A stretch of 64,000 nucleotides of DNA from assembly GCA_051294375.1 (NCBI GenBank), contig CM119265.1, positions 103,263 to 167,262 on the forward strand. The letters run 5' to 3'. The notes under the pieces were generated by a model. The model was not told the origin of the DNA. It was given only the letters and a program-made list of their open reading frames with translations, and did no database searches. This document shows, piece after piece, positions 40,352 through 52,100 of this stretch (positions are counted from its first letter, which is position 1; the number at the start of each line of letters is the position of its first letter). Position numbers and translations under genes: made by a program. The DNA is from Paraspadella gotoi (Eukaryota; Chaetognatha).

Positions 40352-43300
40352 TTAAGGGATGTCATCCGCCGAAGTCAATGCCGGGGTGGACGCTGATGGA
40401 GGAAGCTTTTCAAGACTGGCTTCGGCGGTTGATCTAATGGGAATTTTGTTTTTGTTTTTGTCGTTGTTGTTGTTTTCGTTTTGCTGCTTTTGGATCAACT
40501 CTTTGAGAACTGTAGCATAACTTGGGCGTTCGCCGATGCTATATAGTTTATTCGAGAAGTTTTGAGCTGTAGGCTTCGAGAAACGGAACGTTGGCTCATT
40601 TTTCTTTTTCTCGGAGTTGTTGTTGTTGTTGTTATCTTCTTCCCCGTTTCGCGATGGAGACCTGTTGCGTGGAGGCCTGGAGAAGGGGGAAGATGGAAGC
40701 AAAAAAGCAGCAGGGTTTGGGGATGGGTCGGGGGAGGTGGGGGGAAGGTTTGGGAGAAGTGGGGAAGGAGGAGGAGGANNNNNNNNNNGAGGAGGAGGAG
40801 GAGAAGCCGGAGGCGACGCTGCGCGTTGATTTTCTCTTCTCGTTGATCGAGTTTGTCGCGTTGTCGGCGCCGGTTGCCTCGTTCTGACGCCGGGGCGTCG
40901 GCCAGGTCTTCTCTCAGGTATGTCCTCTGCGTCGTCGACCTCCAACTCGTCGTCGCTGATCCAGGCTGGCTTTATCCTTGCGATATTGACCGTCTCTCTT
41001 CCCGAGTTTGGCATCTCGATTGTCATGTTTAATCCACTCCGGTTGATGACACGATATGGACCTTCATATGGGGGGACAAGGGGGGGGTTAACGCCTGCTT
41101 TACGTACGAATACATACTTGGCAGATTCGAGGTTTGCTGGTAAATGGACCGCCGGTTGATGATGAGCGGAAGTGGGCGTCGGCTGAAGCCTCGCGACTTC
41201 GACTCGAAGTTTTGACAATTGTTTTCGCCGTTGCTGGTTAAGTGAGTCATTGTCGACTTGAGTGTCGCCTAGCAAGCTTCCAGGGATGCTGAGGCCTTCG
41301 CCAAAGACCAGATCCGCAGCTGAAGCACCGACGTCTTCTTTTATTGTTGTCCTAATAGCGAGTAAGGTGAGTGGAAGCTTCCACCATTTCTCTCTTGCCT
41401 CGTTCATCAACGCCATGATTGACTCCTTTAATCTCCTGTGGAACCTCTCCACCAGGCCATTGGCCTGTGGATGGTAGGCGGTCGTTGTCTGGTGTTTGAT
41501 GCCCCAATTCTTCATTAATTGTTGCCACAGAGTCGAACAGAACTGGCTTCCTCGATCGGTGGTGATGACGGCTGGAGTTCCAAATATGCTTATCCAATTA
41601 TGGCTAAGCGCGTCGAGAATAGTTGGAGTCAACGTATCCTGTAATGGAATTGCAGCGGGCCACCTCGAAAAGCGGTCGACGATAGTGAGCAAGTATGAGA
41701 ATCCATTTGAGCGGGGCATTTTGACGAGGTCCAAGTTAAGGTGTTGAAAGCGACGTTGTGGGACCTTAAACTCGCCTATTTCCGGTACGACGTGTCTTGT
41801 CACTTTAGCCTTTTGGCAATCGAGACAATCTCGTGCCCATCGAGTAACGTCTTGCCTCATTGAAGTCCACACGAATTTGGCGGCGACGGNNNNNNNNNNG
41901 GCGTCGATTCCCGGGTGACCTAATCCGTGAATGACATCGAAAATCTTTTTCCGCCATGAAGCTGGAACAAATGGCCTTGCAGGTCCATTTGATATGTCCA
42001 CCAGTAGATCCTGTTCGCCTATTCGGATTTTTCTGAATGTGAGGCCTGCTCTAGCGTCCTCTGAGATTTTTCTAAAATCTGGATCCAGCGCTTGTTCTTT
42101 TGCCAATCTTTCGAAGTCTATTTCGAAGCTTGTAAGTGACGCTATTACAGCGTTTACTTCTTCGAGGCGATCAGGCTTGACGCTGCGTTCGAGAGGATCG
42201 TCGAGTTGCCCTTCTGATGTGGTTGTTGAGGGTGTTGAGGCCTCCGTGGGTGGTTGTGCTTGAGTTGCTACTGGTGGTGGATTATTCGGCCTCGAGAGGG
42301 CGTCGGCCANNNNNNNNNNCTTCCCTTTCAGATATCTGATATCTGTGGTAAACTCGGCAATCGCCGATAGTTGATACGACTGTCGAAGGGTTTGTGGTTC
42401 AGTTTTTTTCCGGATTGCAGAGACGAGACTCTGGTGATCCGTGTATATTGTGAAGGCGCGCCCTTCTACCCAGTGTCGGAAGTGGCGGACGGCCCTAAAA
42501 GCTCCGAAAAGCTCTTTGTCGAAGGGCGGCCACATCTTCTGGTTTTTGGCCAGTTTAGCGGAAAAAAACGCGAGTGGCTCCCAGCCTTTGGGGCCACGCT
42601 GCTCCAACACTGCGCCAACTGCTAGGTCCGAGGCATCCGTGGTGATGCAGAGCTGTGCGCCGGATCTGGGATGATGTAGTAAAGCTGCTGATATGAGGCC
42701 TTCTTTTATGGCGTCGAAAGCTTTTTCACAATCCTCTGTCCAATTTAGAGCCTTGGGTTTACCGCTTAACGCCTCGTAGAGGGGGGCGCATCGATGAGCA
42801 ACCTTTGGTATGAAGCGCCTGTAATAGTTTACCATACCAAGGAAGCGTTGCAGCTCCTTGATAGTCGTAGGTCGAGTCGTTTCACGTAGAGTTTGAACGC
42901 GCTCTGGCAGTGGGCGAACTCCGTTTTTGTCCACTAGAAATCCAAGGAATTCTAGGGAATCCTGTCCAAGCAAGCATTTTTTCGTGTTCACTACTAGGCC
43001 ATTTTGGTCTAGAGCCTTGAACACTCTCTCGAGGTCCTCGAGATGCTCCTCTGGCGAGGACGAGGCGACCAAGANNNNNNNNNNATAAACGAAAGTGTGT
43101 GGTATTTCTCCAAGTATCTCGTCCATCAGGCGCTGGAAGTCCTGCCCTGCGTTCTTCAACCCGAAAGGGCATCGTGGGAAAACGTAGAGGCCAAACGGGG
43201 TAATCACCGCCGTTTTTTTGACGTCTTGAGGGTCCACCGGGATTTGGTGATACCCTTTCAGCAAATCTATTTTAGAAAAGATTGTTTTGCCTTCGAGTTG

Positions 43301-44074
43301 AGAGTTGAAGTCCGTAAGCAATTTTACAGGGTAGCGATCTTCGACGGTCTGGGCGTTGAGGCGNNNNNNNNNNCCACAACAGCGCCAGCCGCCGTCAGGC
43401 TTGGAGACCACGTGTAGAGGAGACGACCAGTCCGATTTGCCTCTCTTGGCGATGCCGAGTGCGACCATCTTCTCCAACTCGCGCTTCGCCACGGCCAGTT
43501 TTTCTGGGTCAAGTCGTCGAGCTCTAGACTGACAAGGACGTCCTTCAGTCGGGATCGAGTGAGTAACTCCATGCTTAGGTGATTTGAGCTCGAAAGTGGG
43601 AGTTGAAAGCGAGGGAAATGATTCTAGTAACTTGTAGTACCTTTCTCCCTTTCGATCGACAAAATTGACATGCGTTGACTGCTCCTTCGTCGTCGACGCC
43701 GCGATGGTCGAGTAATCGCGGAGGTCGAGGAGGAGGCCGTCTCGATGATTCGGTGCCAAGTAATTCTCCGCCATAAAGTCAGCACCGAGGATGTGTTGCT
43801 TCACATCGGCTACGATGAACTGATAGTCGAATTTTCGTTTACCTAGCTGTACTGTTTTTGTCGTCGTGCCATAGCAATTGATGGGAGAACCATTTGCAGC
43901 CTGAAGTTTCATTAATGGTTCAGGGCCGTTTTGCTTTTGCTGAGGAGTGGGCGGGATGATCGAAAGCAAAGCTCCGCCGTCTACAAGCCACTTAATCTTA
44001 TTCCCGGCGTCCCGAATATACAATAAATTGTTGGAGGCCGGTGAATAGTCTGTGCTCAGGGGGACGGCGTTCAC
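40352..44074 (-). CDS. pol: Pol polyprotein, E7
   Basis: The protein is 1240 residues, open throughout despite several 10-N masks, one of them over the first RT catalytic Asp region (FVY then LVAS). Protease has WLVDGGALLSIIPPT near residue 30. RNase H has CITTDAS and YTDHQS. Integrase has HGLGHPGIDA, TTDRGSQF and NGLVERFHRR. The tail has a proline run, FRFSKPTAQNFSNK and RPSYATVLKELIQKQ. Pol is in the -1 frame relative to gag and overlaps the gag stop. Confidence 0.94.
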   Translation of the reverse strand: MNAVPLSTDYSPASNNLLYIRDAGNKIKWLVDGGALLSIIPPTPQQKQNGPEPLMKLQAANGSPINCYGTTTKTVQLGKRKFDYQFIVADVKQHILGADFMAENYLAPNHRDGLLLDLRDYSTIAASTTKEQSTHVNFVDRKGERYYKLLESFPSLSTPTFELKSPKHGVTHSIPTEGRPCQSRARRLDPEKLAVAKRELEKMVALGIAKRGKSDWSSPLHVVSKPDGGWRCCXXXXRLNAQTVEDRYPVKLLTDFNSQLEGKTIFSKIDLLKGYHQIPVDPQDVKKTAVITPFGLYVFPRCPFGLKNAGQDFQRLMDEILGEIPHTFVYXXXXLVASSSPEEHLEDLERVFKALDQNGLVVNTKKCLLGQDSLEFLGFLVDKNGVRPLPERVQTLRETTRPTTIKELQRFLGMVNYYRRFIPKVAHRCAPLYEALSGKPKALNWTEDCEKAFDAIKEGLISAALLHHPRSGAQLCITTDASDLAVGAVLEQRGPKGWEPLAFFSAKLAKNQKMWPPFDKELFGAFRAVRHFRHWVEGRAFTIYTDHQSLVSAIRKKTEPQTLRQSYQLSAIAEFTTDIRYLKGKXXXXADALSRPNNPPPVATQAQPPTEASTPSTTTSEGQLDDPLERSVKPDRLEEVNAVIASLTSFEIDFERLAKEQALDPDFRKISEDARAGLTFRKIRIGEQDLLVDISNGPARPFVPASWRKKIFDVIHGLGHPGIDAXXXXVAAKFVWTSMRQDVTRWARDCLDCQKAKVTRHVVPEIGEFKVPQRRFQHLNLDLVKMPRSNGFSYLLTIVDRFSRWPAAIPLQDTLTPTILDALSHNWISIFGTPAVITTDRGSQFCSTLWQQLMKNWGIKHQTTTAYHPQANGLVERFHRRLKESIMALMNEAREKWWKLPLTLLAIRTTIKEDVGASAADLVFGEGLSIPGSLLGDTQVDNDSLNQQRRKQLSKLRVEVARLQPTPTSAHHQPAVHLPANLESAKYVFVRKAGVNPPLVPPYEGPYRVINRSGLNMTIEMPNSGRETVNIARIKPAWISDDELEVDDAEDIPERRPGRRPGVRTRQPAPTTRQTRSTRRENQRAASPPASPPPPXXXXPPPPSPLLPNLPPTSPDPSPNPAAFLLPSSPFSRPPRNRSPSRNGEEDNNNNNNSEKKKNEPTFRFSKPTAQNFSNKLYSIGERPSYATVLKELIQKQQNENNNNDKNKNKIPIRSTAEASLEKLPPSASTPALTSADDIP

Positions 44075-45185
44075 CTGCGTCGGACCCCTTTGCCGTTTCC
44101 CTCTTTCTTCCTTTGAGTATCGTCGAATCTGGCGCAGCCTGGCTCGCAGGACCAGGCGTCCTCTCCAAACTTCACGTGTTTGGCGCAGAGAGTCATCAGC
44201 TTTGCTTTGCCCTTGTTTTTCGATGTTTGTTGTTGTCGTCGTCTATTGTTGTTGTTGTTCGCCTGTTTACGTGGACGCCGATCGATGGCGTTGACGCCGT
44301 CCTCGCTATCGGAGTCAGAATCGATTTGATCATGGCGATCAACTGCATTGACGAAAGAAGATGTCTGGCGAATTTTCAGATTTCCGTCGACGTCGTAGTG
44401 CCTGTCCGCTAGCTGGCATAATTCCTTGGCAGTAAGCTCATCAGCTTTTTCCTCTAGCTGGCGCCGGACGTCGGTCGGTAGGTCGCGGAGAATCTTCTCC
44501 TTCCTTATGTCGTCGACACTAACATTTCGAGTCTTTTCCTCGAGTTGGGCCAACATTTTTGATGGCTTAGCACTATCGAGGCTGAGGGCATCGAGCATAT
44601 TGGCGGCCTGTTGCCGCTTTGTGAGTTCCGTATTCACTTCTGAGATAGCTTATGAATTGTTCCCAAGCTGATTCGGTAGGTTCTCCAAACAGATACTGAT
44701 TTATTCTAGGGTCTACGTTGATACCTATTTTAGACTCTAGGTGCGCAAATTTATTCCTTGGGTTTGTTATTCCTGATCGAACATAGGCCGCTTCAACTCG
44801 CTTAATCCATACTTCGATGTTATTCTGATCGAAGTCCGGTAGTTCAGGCTTCCGGTTTGATACACGCTCCAGCGCGCGGGTGGCGGCGGCGAGGGCGGCG
44901 CGAAGCTCGTCGTTTTCGTCACGCAAATCCCTCCCTTCGTTGCCTGCACGCTGGTGGTCGGTCGGTCCACNNNNNNNNNNCTCGGCGTCGTTCCTAGCGG
45001 CGTTGCTCGATGGAAAAGCGANNNNNNNNNNGGCGTCGATAAACGCCGGTGAGATAGAGCGGGATCTTTGTCCTCTACCAAACCCGAAAGGCACTTGTAG
45101 GCGTATTTCCTCGTTTCGTCGGTCCTCCGCCTCAGCGTCGCGTTGGGCAGAGCGTAGGCGCGAGCGAAGGTCCGATCCGTTCATC
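44071..45185 (-). CDS. gag: Gag polyprotein, E7, one frame break
   Basis: It starts MNGSDLRSRLRSAQR at 45185, with GFGRGQRSRSISP, the capsid-like core, and two masks. At about 44628 it has one base more than the E10 copy, which splits the frame between EYG and the following TKRQQAAN segment. The second part carries DRHYDVDGNLKIRQ, a basic region and C-x3-H-KFGED...C-x3-C, ending KGVRRR. Because E10 lacks this break, it may be a sequence error. Confidence 0.85.
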
Positions 45186-45371
45186 GAGGTCCTCGTCGCC
45201 GTCGAATCGATGTTGAAAAGCGGGAGAAATGAAAAAGGGAAGTGTGAGAGGATTGGGCGGCAACTCACTTAAATCCCCACTCTTCCACCCAATCTTACCT
45301 CAGAGAGGGTGACTTTCCGTTGTCTTCTCCCTTTCAATCGTTGGAAAATGTTCTGAGTCGTTCTCACCATT
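45186..45371 (-). promoter_or_regulatory. Leader of E7: primer-binding site, donor-like site and hairpin
   Basis: On - TGGTGAGAACGACTC follows the LTR. GAGGTAAG then precedes a 7-bp stem GATTGGG/CCCAATC (45288-45294 with 45251-45257), and CTCACAC follows. Confidence 0.72.
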
Positions 45372-46162
45372 TGTGGCCGGGTTGTAGTTGAGCCACAGCG
45401 CGACGAAGACGCCCCACGGCGCAATAGACACGCCACAGCGTGACGTAGGTCGTGGCAACTGGAGTGACAATATGCTAAGACACTTCGTTGTCGCAGGGAA
45501 CGTATTTCACTTATGTTGAATTCGATCGATTTAGCGCTGATTCAATTTTGGCGAAAATGAGTAGTTCCTAGATTTTCGCGATTTTATCAAATGTCATAAC
45601 TTTGTGATAGAGACTTATGATGATATTTCTGATAGTAGAATTCGTAGGTGGATCTCTTATGAGTATGTGATAAAAGTTTGAGACCATTAGGTTCATTACT
45701 TTAGAAGATATCGAATTTCATAGTATTCACATATCAATTCTTGAGACTAGTCAGGAAAAAAGTTTCTTGTCTATCGCAATGTAATTTTACATTTTTGACA
45801 AAGAATTAAAAGCAGTATTTTCTTGATAATTGATTTATTCAAGATGAGAGATAAAACCAGACTGAGTTAGCTCAGTAAAACATTTGATAAAGTAAACAAA
45901 ACTGCAGAAATCGATAAACAAAAAGATTTAAATAAGTTTGGCCATCTCTGATCAGACTAACTAGTTTAGAATGAAAACAAAAGATTTCGGAACATAGTTT
46001 GAATCACTATTTCGAGTTTAGATGATCTGGTTTTCAGCTACCTGGATGGCCACGGGCTGAAAGGCACGGTTTCCCGGGACTCGAATCCCAGGATCGAATT
46101 CCTGGCGCGGACAATCGATTTCTAATTCATTTAATTAGGACGATTCAATTCGAGTAGCTAAA
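45372..46162 (-). repeat. 5' LTR of E7
   Basis: On - it ends GGCCACA before the primer-binding site and starts TTTAGCTACTCG at the telomeric repeat; other LTRs start TG, so one base may have changed. CTTTTGTTTTC, AGAGATGGCC and GTTCCCTGC occur in the usual order. The length of about 790 bp rests on a single copy. Confidence 0.75.
46038..46110 (+). other. tRNA-like sequence in the LTR of E7
   Basis: On + it has a box-A-like TGGCCACGGGC (46047-46057) and box-B-like GGATCGAATTCC (46091-46102) in a T-arm with five perfect pairs (CCAGG/CCTGG). A second TCGAATCCC lies just before it. It is antisense to the element. Confidence 0.5.
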
Positions 46163-46333
46163 GGGTTAGGGTTAGGGTTAGGGTTAGGGTTAGGGTTAGG
46201 GTTAGGGTTAGGGTTAGGGTTAGGGTTAGGGTTAGGGTTAAGGGTTAGGGTTAGGGTTAGGGTTAGGGAGGGTTAGGGTTAGGTTAGGGTTAGGGTTAGG
46301 GTTAGGGTTAGGGTTAGGGTTAGGGTTAGGTTA

Positions 46334-46405
<72 letters not shown>

Positions 46406-46406
46406 G

Positions 46407-46444
<38 letters not shown>

Positions 46445-46488
46445 GGTTAGGGTTAGGGTTAGGGTTAGGGTTAGGGTTAGGGTTAAAG

Positions 46489-46543
<55 letters not shown>

Positions 46544-46649
46544 TAGGTTGGGGTTAGGGTTAGGGTTAGGGTTAAGGTTAGGGTTTAGGGTTAGGGTTAG
46601 GGGTTAGGGTTAGGGTTTTAGGGTTAGGGTTAGGGTATTAGGGTTAGGG

Positions 46650-46690
<41 letters not shown>

Positions 46691-46724
46691 GGTTAGGGTT
46701 AGGGTTAGGGTTAAGGGTTAGGGT

Positions 46725-46759
<35 letters not shown>

Positions 46760-46876
46760 GTTAGGGTTAGGGTTAGGGTTAGGGTTAGGGGTTAGGGGGT
46801 TAGGGGTTAGGGTTAGGGTTAGGGTTTAGGGTTAGGTTAGGGTTAGGGTTAGGGTTAGGGTTAGGGTTAGGGTTTA

Positions 46877-46915
<39 letters not shown>

Positions 46916-46999
46916 GGTAAAGGGTTAGGGTTAGGGTTAGGTGGGTTAGGGTTAGGGTTAGGGTTAGTAGGGTTAGGGTTAGGGTTAGGGTTAGGGTTA

Positions 47000-47030
<31 letters not shown>

Positions 47031-47141
47031 GGTTAGGTTTAGGGTTGTTAGGTTAGGGTTAGTTAGGGTTAGGGTTAGTTAGAGGGTTTAGGGTTAGGGT
47101 TAGGGTTAGGGTTAGGGTTAGGGTTAGGGTTTAGGGTTAGG

Positions 47142-47182
<41 letters not shown>

Positions 47183-47313
47183 GGTTAGGGTTAGAGGGTT
47201 AGGGTTAGGGTTAGGGTTAGGGAGGTGTTAGGGTTAGGGTTAGGGTTAGGGTTAGGGTTAGGGTTAGGGGTTAGTTATGGTTAGAGGTAGAGTAGTGGGG
47301 GGTTAGGTTAGGT
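46163..47313 (+). repeat. Telomeric repeat tract (TTAGGG)n, about 1.15 kb
   Basis: It starts gggtta right after the E7 LTR, is fairly regular with some TTTAGGG units, and is degenerate in the last approximately 50 bases. No other content was seen. Confidence 0.97.
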
Positions 47314-47735
47314 TTACCTTTGCCCTGGCACAAAAAAGTAATTTTATTATTAATTTATATATCGAATCACTTAGTAATGTTTTTTATAATACTTATATAG
47401 CTTAATTTCGAAATCTCCCTTAATTAAATTATATTTTTAAATAACAATGTCATACCCGATTCGAACCTGCGACCTAGTGATCCTAGGCCGCGTCTTAACC
47501 GATCTGCCATCGGGCACATTTAACCTGAAAACACCCAAAACCTGGTTAAAATGTTATTAAGAGCTCTTACTGACGGCCCTTTTGTTTATATAGTCTATGC
47601 TCGATGGCCGCCAGTGGCGTTAATACTTGAAATCACAGTAAAGCACACGCTTTTAACTGTAGTTATTGGGAGAATGATTCGATAATTTATCCATTTCTGT
47701 TTTAACTCATGGTGCTCGGTTGTACAATATCTACA
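47314..47735 (+). repeat. 5' LTR of E8
   Basis: It starts near TTTACCTTTGCCC (the partner LTR reads TGTTAGCCTTTGCCC) and ends ATCTACA before CTTGGTGATTCC. It has CCCTTTTGTTTA and CTCGATGGCCGCC. Confidence 0.85.
47452..47516 (-). other. tRNA-like sequence in the 5' LTR of E8, acceptor stem paired
   Basis: On - a 7-bp acceptor stem forms (GCCCGAT with ATCGGGT, the outermost pair G-U). Box A TGGCAGATCGG (reverse of 47499-47509) and box B GGTTCGAATCG (reverse of 47458-47468) are at tRNA spacing. An anticodon-like arm GCCTA/TAGGT has a 7-nt loop, but without U33. It is the most tRNA-like copy in the window. Confidence 0.7.
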
Positions 47736-48075
47736 CTTGGTGATTCCAAACTTGAAAGAAAAATAAAACAAACCTTCTGAAATATTCTTTAATGCAACCT
47801 ATAAGCTGCGGTCAAAGCCTTAGATATACTCTTTTCCTTCACTAATACCTGGCAAAACGCTTTTTAAACTCGAATTCACCTAAAAACGACAAAAATCAAA
47901 ACAAAGCAATCAACAAACAAGAAGATGAATCCAGCAACCGGGTGAACACTTCAACGGATTAATATGCCTCCCTCAGGTAGGGCAAGTCGCGAATTTAAAG
48001 CCTGTGATAGCCCTTGCCTATCTCTCACCCTCTCCTTCTCTTCTCTTTTCCCTCAACCCTTCCCGCTCTCGACGA
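47736..48075 (+). promoter_or_regulatory. Leader of E8 with primer-binding site and hairpin
   Basis: TGGTGATTCC follows the LTR. CAGGTAGG then precedes TAGGGCAAG (47978-47986) facing CTTGCCTA (48013-48020): the family II stem with one extra G. TCTCTCACCC and a pyrimidine-rich tract follow. Confidence 0.65.
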
Positions 48076-49170
48076 ATGAGTGGACCGCGCGGCGCACAGC
48101 GTGCGCGCGCGGCGCTTTTTGGCAGCTCCAGCGACGCCTCTCCACAACCTCACGACCATTCGAATCAACTCGCGCTCCACTGGCCATCGATTCGTAGAGG
48201 AAAAGGCCGATCTCTCCGCTTACATCGCGCCTCCCAGTTCGAATTTTCAATTCCCGACGACGCCCTCTAACACTGCAGAGATGGCAAGCAGCGCCAGCTC
48301 CAGACCCACAAACCGAACTCGTCCGCACTCTCGCGTCGACACTTGCAGCGTCTCTACAAGGACTCTCTATCAAAAAAACCAAAGCTGCCAGACTTTGATC
48401 CAGAAAATGTCGAACTCTGGATTCCAGAGAGTGGAGGCAGCGTACAATCGCGCTGGAACGACGTCTCCAAAGGGAAATTGCGCGCACATGGAAGACAAGT
48501 TCCCGTCGACTTCAATCCTGCGCGTAAACGCCTTCTTGTTTGGGAGGCAACCGACGCACCTGGACTTCATTCCTCGACTATCTGCGATCAGAATTATGGC
48601 CGCAACCCGCTCACGAGCAAAGCGGCGTCACTAATCGACGGAATCGTTCGAGAAAATCGACGCGCCATCTCAACTGCTAGGACGATGAAAGAGAAAGCAG
48701 GAAAAGTAAGTGGTCCGAACGACATCATGAAGGAAACTGCTTCTCAGTGGAACTTCCCTACTGAAGTTCAACGCAGCTTGGCGGAGCGCGTCGAACCGTC
48801 GACGCCGAGAGCCGCCGCAATTTCCGTGCTACTTCGATCGTGACGGCAAACTCTTCATCAGCAGCGTCGGCATCAGAGTACGCCATCGTCAATCCAATCA
48901 CGCCTCTCATGCACGCGAATCAACGACTCCAGACGACGTCAAACGCCGTCAATCGACAGCGTCAATCTCAAACCTCCTCGACGACATCATAACGCCTTTC
49001 GTCGCCCGACAAAACGTCCGACAGATCGTCTTGGAGCTCATCATCACAATCACAACATCACGAGGTCGACATCTGTTTCTATCATAAGAATATGGCGACT
49101 CAGCAAAAAAATGTGAAGCGGGCTGCTACAGATTATCAATCGGAAAAACCTCGAGGGCGGCGGGAGGAGG
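48076..49170 (+). pseudogene. gag: Gag of E8, multiply frameshifted
   Basis: It starts MSGPRGAQRARAALF. Family II Gag segments follow in changing frames: KKPKLPDFDPENVELWI, RVEAAYNRAGTTSPKG, VDFNPA, KEKAGKV and PTEVQRSLAERVE, and a knuckle region near 49060-49130 (C...H, then C-x3-C). No single frame covers more than about 180 residues. Confidence 0.8.
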
Positions 49171-52100
49171 TAATTCTTCTATCCCGTCCGGCCATATAAT
49201 CGATTCAAAAGATTCACTCTCTTTGTGGCACGACGTCGACAATAAGCTCAAGTGGCTCGTCGACGGCGGCGCAACAGTTTCGCATCATTCCCACAACGAG
49301 AGACGAGAGGGAAAAGAGGGGAATCTTCTACTAAACTCAAAGCCGCCAACGGCCTTCCCATAATAGCCTGGCCTAATGGTTACCGGGACGTTCAGATCCG
49401 TCTTGGCAGAGAAAATTTCCCTTCACGTGCGTAACAATAGCAGTGTACCCAACCCATCATCGGATCAGACTTTCTGGCCGAGCATGTACTTAGCGGCCCC
49501 AACCATCGCGATGGTTTTTTTATTCGATCTGAACGACTTTAGTACAATTCACCTCAAAGGCCAACAAACAAAATCTATTCGAATTAAACTTGTTCATCAG
49601 GCAGATGACCCATACTATAAGCTCCTCGATACATATCAGCGACCTTTGTACACCTTCATTCCAACCGACGAGCCCAAACATATGGAGTCAGACACAATAA
49701 TTCCCACAAAGCCGTCCAGTTTACAAATCTAGAGCACGTCGCCCTCGCTCCAGACAAATTAGAAGTCGCCAAAGAAGGACTTCGACAAACTTTGTTGACC
49801 TCGGCCATCGCTTCGACGCGCCAAAAGTGAGTGGGCGTCGCCTCTACTCGTGTAATAAACCGATACGGCGGTTACAGAGTGTGTGGAGATTCCGCCGCCT
49901 GATAATGCACCTATCGACGACAAATAATCCGTCAAACTTCTACGCCTCAACGCGAACCGTGGCGGCGAAAAAAAGTCTTCACAAGATAGATTCCATAAAG
50001 GGTTCATCAAGATACCCGCAGAGCAGAAGAGGATTTCAAGACGGCGTATATAACCCTCTTTGGCCTTTACGTCTTTTCTCCGCACACCATTGGCTCAAAA
50101 ACGCGGGGCAAGACTTCAGCCGCCTTCATGGAGCGAGATCTTGGGGACATTCTCCCGTCTTTACGTTTATATCGACGAACATCCTTAGTCGCGCCTCCGA
50201 GAAATCAACGCACTGAGCATGAACAACATCTCCCGCCAAGTATTCGAACTCCTCCATTCGAACGGCCTCGTCGTCAACCGACAGAAATGCGTTCTAGGAA
50301 AGCCAGAGCTTCAATTTCTCGGGATATCAAATCGACGCCAACGGCATCTCTCACCACTACCGGATAGAGTAGCCGCTAGTCAAACAAAACGACGCCGGCC
50401 TACGGACGAATCAAGGAACTTCAGAGGTTCCTTGGACTCGTCACTACTATCGACGCTTCAGATCTCGCGATCTGCACATCACCTCCTACCGCTTTATTCG
50501 AGGCACTCCAAAAATCGAAAGAAAAGACCACGCGTGCTTAGGTGACGAAGATTGTCAAATCTTTCGAAATCGATAAGAACGCCTTTCACACGCCACAATG
50601 CTCTCTCATCCTCGCCACTGGCGCTCCTAGCGATTACATGCACGCCATCAAACTCCGCTAAATCGGAGCGGTGCTGGAGCAACGAGGCCCGTGTGGCTGG
50701 GACCTTAGCTTTCTTTTTCAAGCTAAAAGTTACAAAAAATCCAAAACAGCTTTGCCTCTCCTTCGACAGGGAACTGCTCGCCGCCTGGCGGGGCGATTCG
50801 ACACTTCAGGACGATGGTCGAGGACGCCATTTCACTTTATATACAAGATCACAAATCCCTCATCCCCGCCTCTCGCCACAGAAATCGGAGCCACACACGG
50901 CGAGACAAACATACCCTAGCGGGATAGCGGATACACCACGACATACAATATTTAGCAGGCAAGGCAACGTCGTTCGCGACTCCCTTCACGCCCAAAATGT
51001 TCGAGAGAGAGGCCGGAAATAAATCCTACTCCTTCGCTCTGCCCGCCTCCCTCTCCCACTCCCTCCCCAACCTCTCTTCCCTTCTTTCCTCTGCCCTAAA
51101 CCCTCTCCTCCCCAATTATCGCTTCAATCTCAAAAGAAATTCCCTGCCGAGAAGCCATCAAACAACTCGAACAATTCGCTAACTCCATTTTCCAACATGG
51201 CGTCGAACCATCGAGAAAAATGGCCGTTCGGATCAACCTCTCGATGCAGAATATCGCAATCACAAAGAGACGCGCATCGGGCTTAAGATTTCGTCAATCC
51301 CCAATCGATCGTCGTAATCCGTCGTTGACAGTTGAGCAACGGCCCACCACCGCCCCTTCGTGCCTTTCTTCATGGCGCCGTCGCGTCTTCGAAACAATAC
51401 CAATCTTGGCATCCGGCGTCGGAGCGTACCTCGACAAACAATTCGGAAAATTCGTCGGCCCTCCTCAATGAGAATCGGATGTCTCTCGATGGGCAAAGAG
51501 AATGCCAAGATTGCCAAGCGAGCAAAAAGTCAGCGCAAACCCGTCCCCGAAATCGGCAACCTTTTGAAATTGCAGAGCGCCGATTAATCAACTCCACGTC
51601 GACATCGTCAACCCTCCCTCCGTCAACGGCTTCAATTTAATGTCCTCTACCCGCGGTCGACAGGTTTACTCGATGCCTGTCGCCATCCCAATGAAGGACA
51701 TTTCCGCCAAATCCCGTCCGCCGACGCCTTAGTGCATGGCTGGATAGCCTCCTTCGCGTCCCGTCCACCATAAACGACCGACAGGGGTTCTCAAGTTCCT
51801 CTCATCGACATGGAAACAACTCTTAGGATCAATGGGGATCTCTCATAAATCTCACAACGTCGTACCATCCGCAATCGAACGGCCTAGTCGAAGAGATTTT
51901 CATCGACGATTGAAAGAAATCGTTGATAGCTCTTCGGCGGCCGATAAACAATGGAGACCGGTACCTGGGCGCCCTTCCGTGCTCCTTGCTCGGCGTAAAC
52001 ATATAGAACTACCCTAAACCAGACGTGGGCGCCTCACCGCCGAAATTAGTGTACGGCGAAGCGATTGCTGTACCGGGAGACTTATTTAACGATCAACCGG

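Larger units (their letters stand above)
40055..46162 (-). mobile_element. E7: Ty3/gypsy LTR retrotransposon, family I, lacks its 3' LTR
   Basis: Reading on -, it has a 5' LTR against telomeric repeat, primer-binding site, leader, gag (one frame break), pol (open) and 3' untranslated region. The 3' LTR is missing at the E6 junction. Confidence 0.93.

Noticed and set aside
47452-47516. A functional host tRNA gene
   Set aside because: The loop lacks U33 and the same sequence lies in the second LTR of the element, so it is part of the LTR.
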